From Alnus glutinosa (lineage: Eukaryota > Streptophyta > Magnoliopsida > Fagales > Betulaceae): a stretch of 64,000 bases of DNA. Positions 36,891 to 46,124 of the stretch are shown one piece after another. Position numbers and translations under genes: made by a program. The notes beneath the pieces are model-generated. The model ran no database searches. It was not told where the DNA came from and worked only from the letters and a program-made list of their open reading frames with translations. Numbering within the stretch: position 1 is the stretch's first letter; every line of letters starts with the position of its first letter. The DNA is taken from NCBI RefSeq assembly GCF_958979055.1, contig NC_084887.1, forward strand, positions 24,735,044 through 24,799,043, written 5' to 3'.

Positions 36891-37334
36891 TTTTGGCCAA
36901 GTCACAAATAGAGTTAACTCTAATTCTTCCTTCTTCCTCAATTTTTCTTTCGGTGGGTAAACAAACAAGTGAGATGCTAAACAAGCTAGGGATTCAAGGA
37001 GCGGCCCAATTTTGACGTTGTTGTGGGTGAAGATTTTGTTGTTGCTGCGGCTGTGATTAGTGATGAGAGAGGCAACATCATTCTGACTATTACTTAGTAA
37101 TTGGTTTCCACTAATGCGCTCCTTGGTGAAGGTTCTGTTGCCCTTTTGGCTATTTGGTTGGCTGCTTCTGGCTGTGGCAATCTGTTTCTAGAGGGTGATG
37201 CTCTTCTGGTTGTTCTTACCATCAACAATTCCTCTCTTTTCTTCTCTTGGTCTTTTGCTACTTATATTTCTGATATTAGCTTAGCGCGCTTTATCTTCCT
37301 TTCAACGTTGGAATACTTTGAAAGTGTCTCATAA
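36890..37334 (+). pseudogene. Decayed RNase H-like (RVT_3 type) domain fragment, unit 2
   Basis: Broken reading frames on the plus strand give ISDERGNIILTIT, then STNALLGEGSVALLAIWLA, then NLFLEGDALLVVLTIN and SWSFATYISDI. This order matches the RNase H-like domain found in plant non-LTR retrotransposons and related host proteins (acidic residues in DERG, GEGS/GEAE and EGDALLV). Stops and frameshifts make it non-functional. Related fragments lie at 53025-53165 and 57866-58190, each on the 5' side of a CXE gene, so it was duplicated with the array. Confidence 0.6.
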
Positions 37335-37360
37335 TGCCAATTCTCGTACACATGTTTCGC

Positions 37361-37603
37361 CGACATAAATTTTTTACAAACCAATTTATAAAAAATTTCT
37401 TACAAACCATATCTAAAATTAACATGTGTCTCTTGACATGTGAGAATCATATGTTGTTTAAATAGCATTTGCTTCTTACATGCTTTTTTATCATTAATAC
37501 AAAAAACATGTGCTTCTCACATGCTTAAAGGACACATGTCACTTTTATATGTAGGTTGTAGAAAATTTCCTACAAATCAGTTTGTAGGAAATTTCTGTCA
37601 TCG
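37361..37603. mobile_element. Small fold-back MITE, about 240 bp
   Basis: The left arm starts CGACATAAATTTTTTACAAA and includes ACATGTGTCTCTTGACATG; the right arm ends GTAGGAAATTTCTGTCATCG and includes the inverse GGACACATGTC. The arms of about 100 nt pair almost throughout. No coding content; target duplication not resolved. Confidence 0.7.
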
Positions 37604-37608
37604 TTTAG

Positions 37609-38556
37609 TGTTGTGCAAATTTTATTAACTTGCAAGTGCACGAATCGTTTGTAACAAAGGAGTTTGCAAGTGTGAAGTCGATCCCACAGAAAAATGGTCA
37701 AAAATCAGTATTTTGTTTAACTAACCTCATTCTAACCTAGTTCCAAATATTGTGTCTTAAATATGCAAAATAACAAAGTAAAATTAAAGATAATGAAGAA
37801 CAAAAGATAAAAAGAACTAAGGCTTAAGAATTCACCACACAAAATCCAACAACTCACACTCTTGTTTACCATTTAAACACTCAAAGAACATTTGAGCTTT
37901 GCATTTGTTATTCAAGCACTTAGTCATACATGATAGAACCATTTAATGAATCCAACTTAAATCACAAAGAGTACCCATTTGAAAGCAAATCATCCATTGT
38001 ATTCATTAAAGGAACAAATCACAATAAATACCCTCTTTCAAACTGACAACTCGATGTATCCATTGGTTGCAACACATTAAATGCTCTACTACTTCAATAA
38101 ATGCACAGTCACTCTAAGGCACAAGCAATAAAGAGAATGAAACTTGAATAGCATTTCAATAAAAGTTGAAATGTACAAATAGCAACACAAGAGTGTGAGT
38201 GTTATTCAATGGTGAAGCTTCATCTTCAACCTTAGTTGAGGGTTTTAGCCAACCATGACTAAAAATACTACAAAAGCTTGAAGAACTATCATGAAATAAA
38301 AGAAAACTTACAAAAGAAAGTATCTAATGGAAATGAGCTACTGAACTAAACTATAAGATGCACGAAAATAACCCTAGCTGCTGCCCTAAATCGCTGCTCC
38401 AAGAAAGAGGCAAGGCTATGGCTTTATAGAGGGAATTAGGGTTAAAGGCTCATGTAAAAATGATGTGAAGCTTATTTATTGGTATCTATAGCATTTTTTT
38501 TTATTAATTGTTTTGATAATTTTCAATGAATAAACTTCACACCATCTTAATATCTG
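37609..38556 (-). mobile_element. Truncated LTR-like sequence
   Basis: Starts TGTTGTGCAAAT and carries GCAAGTGCACGAATCG and GTCGATCCCACAG, the same layout as the end of the solo LTR at 32146. On the minus strand it would be the 3' end of such an LTR. The other end is cut by the element starting at 38557. No coding sequence. Confidence 0.45.
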
Positions 38557-38720
38557 ATTGAAATTCCCGACAATTTCTTTGAAATTGCCCAGCCACAATT
38601 TCTTCAATTTAAGCCATCCATTTAAACTCATTTAAAATAACGGCTATTAAGACGCCACCTCATCGATCCGCGTCAACCTCAGAAAAAAAACATCTTTCTC
38701 CCTCCGCCAAATACAGTCTG

Positions 38721-38721
<1 letters not shown>

Positions 38722-38765
<44 letters not shown>

Positions 38766-38972
38766 CTTCTTCTCCTGATTCTTTTTTTTTTTTTCTTCTT
38801 ACCCATTCTCCATTCTTCTTTCCCCCAAAACATCTTCATCTTCAGAAAAACCTTTTCTTCCCCAAAACTTTCCCCCAATTTTTTCCCTCCTTCCTCACCC
38901 CACCGACGGCCATCCCCGGTCCCCCCGCCACCCATCGGAGCACCACCCACCGCAGTTCGCCTCCCACCGCCG

Positions 38973-39062
<90 letters not shown>
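38722..39062. repeat. Long (CT)n microsatellites
   Basis: CT runs at 38722-38761 and 38972-39062, the latter about 90 nt, separated by a C-rich, GC-richer stretch. The texture is that of a plant 5' UTR. Confidence 0.9.
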
Positions 39063-39066
<4 letters not shown>

Positions 39067-40029
39067 TTTTTTTTAAAAAAAAAAAAAAAAAAAAATTCTC
39101 TCTTGCTTAGGGTTTGTTTGGATCTAAGCTTCTGATTCTCCTAAACGTTGCCAAGACCGTTGGATCTGAAGCTTCTTTTTCCATTTTCTTCAATTGGGTC
39201 TTAAATAAGTTCCTTGTATTTTGGTCCTGAGCCTGAGATTCAAGCTCTTACCTTTTTCTATTTGAAAATGGTAGTGAGGTTCTGTTTGGTTCCCTAGAAA
39301 ATTGAGGGAAAAGAACGAGAAGGGTAGATGCGTAACGAGAATTTGAAACACCATTTCAATGGGGGATTTTCCCCTGCTCTAGGGCTGTAGATGTTGTTGG
39401 GTCAATTACACCATAGAAAAGGGAAATCACAATCTCAAGTACGGCATAACCCATCTAGGCCATGCTTAAAATTTTGAAAAATTACATTATCAAATGATAC
39501 TCAGAATGAACAGAAGGAAAAAGAACAATGATGGGTACCTTTTGTTACCCATGGGATTCGCGACTAAAGCCAACCATAAGAAGTCATGGATTTTGGGTGG
39601 CTTTCTTTTTTATTACCTCTTTTCTGCTAAACTTTTTCTTTTTAGAAAGAAAAGGAATTGATTTGTCTGATTTATTAGAATCGCCCTTGTGGTTGGCTTC
39701 TAAGGAGTAACAGGAAAATAGCCCAATTTCTCTCAGTTTTTTTTTTTTTTAGTTACTTTTCCTCAGTAGCCAATTTGGAACATCAAGGTCTGGCATTTTT
39801 TTAACACTAATTGATCAAATTACGTTGTTCCAACTTGAGTTCCATGATAATCTAAAATCACAGCTTTGTCTTCTTTTTTCGTTATCCCCATTACTTTAAC
39901 AAAAAAACATGTTTTATGGGCAAGACATACAGGACAAATTGTAGAGAGGAACCTCCATGAGGTGCTCGAAACTGTTAGCAGTACATGAAGTAGCTAGCTA
40001 GCTGCTTGTTCAAATCTTAACTATAGAAG

Positions 40030-40330
40030 CCCAAGTAATATTGCAGTCAAAAGAATGTCCTCCAACGGCTGAGGCATTACTGTATGGAATTCCAAGTCGA
40101 AGATCAACAGGAGGTACTTTCTTCATTGGTGGACCAATTGACTCCATCAAACTTTGTACATGGCCTTATGCCCAGCCTTGTGACATGGCTGTATTGTGAT
40201 GATTGATTCTACGTGTAGCATAACTTGACCCTTGGGATCTAATGGAGCTGGAGTTGTCAACTGTGTTCCACATGGAGATTCTCTTTGTATTATGTTTGTA
40301 TCATTGGCTGGCGACTTCCAATTAAAAATA
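40030..40330 (-). pseudogene. Unidentified gene fragment inside the long-TIR element
   Basis: On the minus strand, 40330-40147 is open (ESPCGTQLTTPAPLDPKG, then MLHVESIITIQPCHKAGH, then KAMYKV). The next stretch, in another frame (about 40150-40030), reads MESIGPPMKKVPPVDLRLG and GGHSFDCNITWAS. Composition looks like real protein interrupted by one frameshift. I do not recognise the family. Given its position between long TIRs, it is probably captured or relic exon sequence. It could also be chance open sequence. Confidence 0.3.
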
Positions 40331-41360
40331 ACAGAAAAAGGACAACTCAAGCAAATGAAAATAACAAATCGAGGGGGTGCTGTAGCAAAATGGAACTTTG
40401 TTATCGGCTCTAAATACATACTATTGTTACTAACTTTGATTCCATTTCCTTCATCTTGATCACATTACATTTAAAAGCTTTGTATTCATATCATTGATCA
40501 AATATGACTCAACCAACCAAAAAGGAAAAAATCAAACAAGCAAAAGAAAGCTTCTTCTTCAATATCAAGTAAAATATGTCAAAGTGCCCAAATTGAGGAT
40601 CTTCAGGAAACTCCATAACGGAATAAGAGCTCGATATCAATTTACAAATCATTCTCCAGAACCTCAATACAGACCAATTTAGGAACAAAATGACATCAAA
40701 TATTCCTCAAATAGAAATATTGAATCACCCTATGCATTAATTTGCCTCACATCAAATGCTCAACCAAAACACTAATGTATGCTCCACGGTAGCATTTCTG
40801 ATGTATGTTTCTAACACAATTTTCATGACAAGCAATGTCTCCCTGCATGTTTTTAAAAGTGACCATATCAGTAGAAAAAAAAAAAAAAAAGAAAAAAAAA
40901 AGAAAAAAAAAAGACAATATACATAATGCTATATAAGTATGATAAACTTCCAATTTAAACAACGTACTTACCAACAGAGACAACTAGAAAATCAACCTTG
41001 ATTAACAGTGTCACAACCTGATTCTCCAGGATTTGAGATTATAGATAGTACCGACATTTATTTATACAATTCATCGGTTATCATATGAAGCTTGTTTTGT
41101 TTTGTAATACCTGAGTAATTATACTATTTTTAATTCCAATTACATTGTCACGTTGAATATCAATTACAGGAGGCAAAAAAAATTCAAACAAACATAATTA
41201 AATACAGGGAATAGAAACGTCTTCTTTTTTCTGTTTTGTTTGTTATTTGTGTCGTTTGGTTGTTAAAATACATTAGAAACAATCCTATTTTTGGGAGAAA
41301 ATGAAATGACGCTGGGTTTGTGGGATGATCTGAATATTTTGAGAGAATGAGTAGAATTAG

Positions 41361-41406
<46 letters not shown>

Positions 41407-41560
41407 GAAGATAGAGGAGAAGAAGTGTGCGTCTGAGAAAAAAGGGATTGACGCGGGAGTGTGATGAGGTGTCATGATAATAGCCGTTCTTTTAAATGGA
41501 CGGTACAGATTAGAGAAATTGTGTCTGGACAATTTTTTTGCTATTGCCGGGGATCTCAAT

Positions 41561-42197
41561 CCAAACAATCAAGCGGTGGCACTCACATCAGGCGCTGACC
41601 TCTCCGTATTCTACCGATGCGGCTTTGAAGGATACCAAGACGTACACCCTGTACGCCAATTTTACAAAGAATGCCACATTTATGCATGGCACGGTGGATT
41701 TCATTTTTGGAAACGCCGCAGTAGTGTTTCAGAATTGCATGATTTATGCAAGGAACCCCATGATCGGACAACAGAACACGGTCACAGCCCAAGGCAGAAC
41801 CGACTCCAACCAGAACACAGGGATTTCAATCCTTAATTCGCGAGTCATGGCTGCACCGGACCTTGTGCCGAGGCTAAGCTCTATGAAAACGTACGTTCTT
41901 GGGTCGACCATGGAAGTTGTACTCACGACCGATTGTCCTGCAAAGTTTTCTTGACACTTTGGTGGATCCGGCAGGCTAGCTGGTTGGAATGGAATGGTAA
42001 TTTTGCGCTTAGTTCTTTGTATTATAGGGAGCACAAGAACATCGGCCCTCGTTCTTGGACCAGTCGGAGAGTGAAGTGGGGCGGTTATCATGTCATAACC
42101 AGTGCCAGCGTGGCATCGTGATTCACGGTTGCAAATTTTATTGGGAGGCAGTCATGATTACTGGCGAGTGGCGTGCCATTCTTACTTAACCTATGAT
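41561..42197 (+). pseudogene. Pectin methylesterase pseudogene (second exon only)
   Basis: Homologous to 23217-23853, exon 2 of PME copy 2, from just before QAVALR to the stop codon region. The start of exon 2 and all of exon 1 are missing, cut at the border of the long-TIR element. It has net frameshifts: four separate +4-bp insertions (near 41652, 41684, 41894 and 41978) and a 13-bp deletion near 41665. A TGA stands where PME copy 2 has CAA (about 42119). DFIFGN and LGR-related DNA remain readable only in different frames. The following spacer is homologous to that after PME copy 2, confirming a segmental duplication. Confidence 0.92.
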
Positions 42198-42653
42198 AAC
42201 ATATCATATTAATTAATTGCAGTGTGATTCCTTTGTTTGATATTATCGTTTCATTCTTTCATGATTGCAAATAACGTCTGATGGAAATTATAAGAGTGTT
42301 TATTTTTGGTAGAATAAAGATGTATATTGTGTTTTTTTTTCGGATATCTATAAATAAGTAAGGGTGGATTTAATTATTTAATTAATAATAAAATTATTAT
42401 TATTTTTTTTTTTATACGTGAGTTCAAACTCTTTCTTAACATGAGATGCCTAATATGTAAAATATTTAACTAAAATAAATATAGAGTTAATGGTTCAAAT
42501 TCAAAACGTTCGATCTGATACTATATTAAATCAGTACTTTACAAACTCAATGTTCTTAGCAAGAAAACAATTGAAATATTATTACCCTAAAAATAGCATT
42601 TAATTATCAGCATAATTCAATCAGTAACCATCATTATTCATGCCCTATGCTTC

Positions 42654-43601
42654 CTAGCAAGATGATATAAAATCCTTGACAACTCTAAACCATGCCTTGG
42701 CCTTCGCAGGGTCTTTATATAACACCCCATGAAAATCTCCAACGCCAAAATGAGCCACCACTTGTACACACTTGTGCTCCAACATCTTCACCGACTCCAC
42801 CTGTCGGTCAAACAATGGGTCCCCATCACAGCCACTCACAAAAATCCTCCATCCTATCAACTTGATTTTCTCCAAGAGCTTGGATCCACCGCCCACCGTA
42901 GGATTGCAATACTCATGATCACGGTCAACCCCAATTGGCAGGGACAACTCCCACATAAGGTCACTGACAGATGGTGGCAAGGCAGGGTCGTTAACAAGCC
43001 TCAGCTCTGACCCAGTCCTCTGGATCCCACCAAAAAATGGTTGTTGCAATATCAGCCCTCGGATCTTCAACGGCTCTAGATGGCCAACTTCGTCAGCTGC
43101 ACGTAGACCTGCATGGTAGGCTATGTTACCCCCAGCACTACTGCCCATGAGAAAACAAGAAGAAAAATCAGCATATTTTCTTAACCAATCATCTTGGGCG
43201 GTTCTGATCCAGTGCAACGCTTCCACGGCATCATCATAAGCCGCAGGCAGGCGATGCTCCGGTGCAAGCCGGTACTCGACCGATGCGATGATCACACGGA
43301 GTTCGATCGCCATATTCACGCAAAAATCATGAAAAGCTGATGAGGCTGTACTGCATATGATGAAGCCTCCCCCATGGTAGAAAACTACGAGGGGTAGCTT
43401 AGTGGGTGAGTTATCTAGTGCTTCCGACGGAAGGAAGAGTCTGACCCAGGTGTTGTTTGATTGGTTGATGGGAATGTCTTTTGAGAGAACTGGAATACGA
43501 AGGCTCGGATCAGATGTGGGTGGCGTCTCTGGAATTTCGAGTAGGCGAGTGATCGTGCCGTCAGGGTTGAGGACGATCTGAAGGCGCTGGTAGGGATCCA
43601 T
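42654..43601 (-). CDS. Plant carboxylesterase CXE3 (recombinant, 5' start shifted)
   Basis: Intronless 315-aa frame of the CXE family, with HGGG, GSSAGG, GDPLFD and GDFHGV motifs all present. Relative to CXE2/4 a 16-bp deletion between two ATGC repeats removes codons after the normal start. The old ATG (43621-43619) now opens a 68-codon out-of-frame peptide, and the enzyme frame must begin at the internal Met of MDPYQRLQ (43601). A TAG replaces a sense codon after ..DFISSC, trimming the last three residues. The N-terminal and central parts resemble CXE2/4, whereas the C-terminus (KDPAKAKAWFRVVKDFISSC) and 3' flank match CXE1, suggesting recombination. Whether it is translated is uncertain: an upstream out-of-frame ATG lies 20 nt before the usable one. 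It may be a young pseudogene. Confidence 0.8.
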   Translation of the reverse strand: MDPYQRLQIVLNPDGTITRLLEIPETPPTSDPSLRIPVLSKDIPINQSNNTWVRLFLPSEALDNSPTKLPLVVFYHGGGFIICSTASSAFHDFCVNMAIELRVIIASVEYRLAPEHRLPAAYDDAVEALHWIRTAQDDWLRKYADFSSCFLMGSSAGGNIAYHAGLRAADEVGHLEPLKIRGLILQQPFFGGIQRTGSELRLVNDPALPPSVSDLMWELSLPIGVDRDHEYCNPTVGGGSKLLEKIKLIGWRIFVSGCDGDPLFDRQVESVKMLEHKCVQVVAHFGVGDFHGVLYKDPAKAKAWFRVVKDFISSC

Positions 43602-43822
43602 GCAGTTTGATCACCTGACATTTCAGACCCTTCTGATGGCTTATAATTCGATTATTGTTGCTACTTACTTATAGATGCTTCAAGACTTCCTATAATGTAC
43701 AGATCGTTGACTGATTTATTAATTTGTTAGGTGTATGTTGTGACACGTTTCTAGAGACTATATAAAGAAAGATGGCCGGAAGAGACAAATTTAGACTTTG
43801 CAATACTATATATATATATATG

Positions 43823-44472
43823 ATAAAATTATAATTTAACTCTTCAAATTGTTAGTCGTTTTACAAGTAGTTTTATAAATTGTTAACACTTGAACTTTGA
43901 TCACCCAAACTATCAAAAGGTTTCAAAAATGCCAATTTTATCGAAATATGCATATAATACTACTACCACGTTTCATTTTTTAATTAAAAAATAATAAACA
44001 TTAATTTTTTTAAAATTAAAAACTAAAACTTTATTTTTTTAAAAAAAAAAATAAAAAAATAAAATAAAATGGGTGTTTAAGGGTTGGCTACCTTCCTCCT
44101 AAGGCTGGGGGTGGCCGCGCGGCCACCTTCGACCACTGGGGGTAGCCACGTAGCCACCCTACTCTGGCAGCCACCTTCAAACTCTCATTTTCTTTTTAAA
44201 AAATAAAATAAAATTTTAGTTTATTTTAGTCTTTTAAATTTTAATTTTAGTTTTTCAGTTTTTTTATTTTATTTTTTTTATAAAAAAAATATTATTTTTA
44301 TTATTTTTTTAATTGAAAAATGACACGTAACATGAATACTTAAGGCATATTCCGATAAAATTGGTATTTTTGAAACATTTTGGTAGTTTGGGAGGCAAGA
44401 GTCTAAGCGTTGGTAGTCGTGAGGTTACTCGCAAAACAGCTGGCAATTTGGGGGCTAAACTGTAATTTTTCC
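43823..44472. mobile_element. Long-TIR MITE upstream of CXE3
   Basis: About 650 bp with inverted arms of about 150 nt. The left contains TTTCAAAAATGCCAATTTTA and TCGAAATATGC; the right contains the inverses GCATATTCCGATAAAATTGG and TTTTTGAAAC. The centre has the GC-rich palindrome GGGTGGCCGCGCGGCCACC (about 44106). AT-rich flanks hide any target duplication. The same MITE sits at the same place upstream of CXE4, so it was there before that duplication. Confidence 0.8.
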
Positions 44473-45514
44473 TATATATTATATATTTAAGTCATTTTTG
44501 CTAATCTTTTTTTTTTTTTTTTTTTTGAAGGAAAAGATAAATCTTTCATTAATAAAAAAAATGGTACATAACAAACTACCATATAGGTGTACATAAGACA
44601 CCCCCAAACAGGTGTATACCTCACATGAGCCAAAAGACTCAGACCATTACAGACAGAAAATGCTTCAAATAAGACCTAGCCAAACAAAATGATGCATCTA
44701 CTGTGACATAAACATTTATTTGAAGATGGAGTCGGTCACACATTCTGGACTAAAAGCAATGACTAGCTAGGTTGATTCGCACAAAGCAAACTGTCAAAAA
44801 GCACATCAACAACCAACCCCACCGAATCTACACCGAGGGGACAACAACTCCACACAACCCTATGGGTTGGGAGACTCTAACCTTCACTGGGAAACCCAGG
44901 AATGACCAAAACCACCATTTTAGCTCAAAAGGCTATGGGAAACAACAATAAGACACACAGAGAATAAAGACAACTACAACAAACAACAATACAAAGGTTC
45001 AAAAGCTCCGGCTAATCCAAACAGTTGAAGACTCCTGTTTATCACCGGAACAATCTCCGCGTAACAAGACTACTACAAACACAAACAAAGAAAAACAATA
45101 AAAACTACAACTATCACTGGCCGGCGGAACACACGAAAAGGCCAAAAAGCATAACCCCCACTTCCCCCTCACAAGGAAGGGACTACATATCAAAACCGTC
45201 TGAAACTGCAAAGCTGCTTGTAATGAACACGTTGTAGTAGACACCGCTAGTGGAGACATGTGTTTGTACATGCTCCATAAAATCTAGAAATGTTCCTTCA
45301 AAATTGCCACCACTACTGCACCCGAGAACGTCGCCCTGTAGCACACTTGCAGTTCCGAAAATCTCGACCTTTTAAAGCACGTTGCCCCTTTTGCAAGAAA
45401 AACGGTTAACCAAAGAAATTAACCGTTACCCGAAACGCCGTTCCATCGAAAATCCATTAGCCGGCTCCGTTGGAAGCATCCAGGGAGAGGACCTGTGCAA
45501 TGAGTGTTACATTT

Positions 45515-46095
45515 TGTTATGCACTTACTGTTTGAAGAGAAAGTGGAAGCTGCTAGAAGGGTTCGGACAAGGGGACTTGATACCAGGGCTTAAGTTCTCT
45601 TGTTAAGCTTCCACGTGTTCTGTAGTCAGTAGCAGGGTAAGGGTGTAATCCAGCTGTGAAGGGTAGTATAGTCTTTTAGATAAGTTGTGTGGGTTAATTG
45701 TAATTTTATCTTATGTCAGTTGTATTGTCTTATTTCCCTAAAAGAGTTCCAGATTATCCTGGAACTTGTTAGTGGGCTGAATGCCCCGTAGGTAGTGGGT
45801 CAATCCATTACAGTAGTGGTCAGTTAATTGTAAGTGGGTTGCATTAGTTATGGGAAATGGGACAGTGGGTATCAACCACGTGTGGCAGTTACCTAGAGTC
45901 AGTGAGTTAGTCTTTTGTTTCATGTATTTAAACACAGGAGTAAATGAATGAAGGATCTCTGGAAAGTGTTAACCATATAACCGTGTGTTTATGTGTTATC
46001 TTTTGGAGTGTCAAGCATATAGCCGAGTGCTTATGTGAGTGGAGGATTAGCCCCTCGAAGTGCTATATTATTATTAATTATTTAAGATCATATCA
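45515..46095 (+). repeat. 5' LTR of the gypsy element
   Basis: 581 bp, starts TGTTATGCACTTACTG and ends GATCATATCA. A promoter-like TATTTAAA lies at about 45924-45931. Confidence 0.95.
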
Positions 46096-46097
46096 AG

Positions 46098-46110
46098 TGG
46101 TATCAGAGCC
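46098..46110 (+). other. Primer-binding site of the gypsy element
   Basis: TGGTATCAGAGCC, complementary to the 3' end of plant initiator methionine tRNA, two bases after the LTR. Confidence 0.9.
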
Positions 46111-46124
46111 GTGTTCCTGCGACC

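Larger units (their letters stand above)
38557..41560. mobile_element. Long-TIR element, Pack-MULE-like
   Basis: 38557-38678 and the reverse complement of 41448-41560 align along more than 100 nt. Both begin ATTGA-AT, then CCCG-CAAT, then CCAG-CACAATTTCT, then CCATTTAAA or a close variant, then AACGGCTATTA, ACCTCAT and CGCGTCAA. Each arm then runs into a CT-rich microsatellite (38722-38761 and 41365-41400). Between them is about 2.7 kb with leader/intron-like texture and exon-like fragments, but no transposase that I recognise. Long TIRs with gene-like cargo fit a Mutator-type gene-carrying element. The right end abuts the truncated PME pseudogene; no target duplication is visible. Confidence 0.55.

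Noticed and set aside
38660-38950. 96-codon Glu/Arg/Lys-rich minus-strand frame
   Set aside because: Encoded by CT microsatellite and C-rich leader-like DNA; low complexity only.
38548-41570. A target-site duplication for the Pack-MULE-like element
   Set aside because: The 9 bases on each side (TAATATCTG and CCAAACAAT) do not match; one flank has probably been rearranged.
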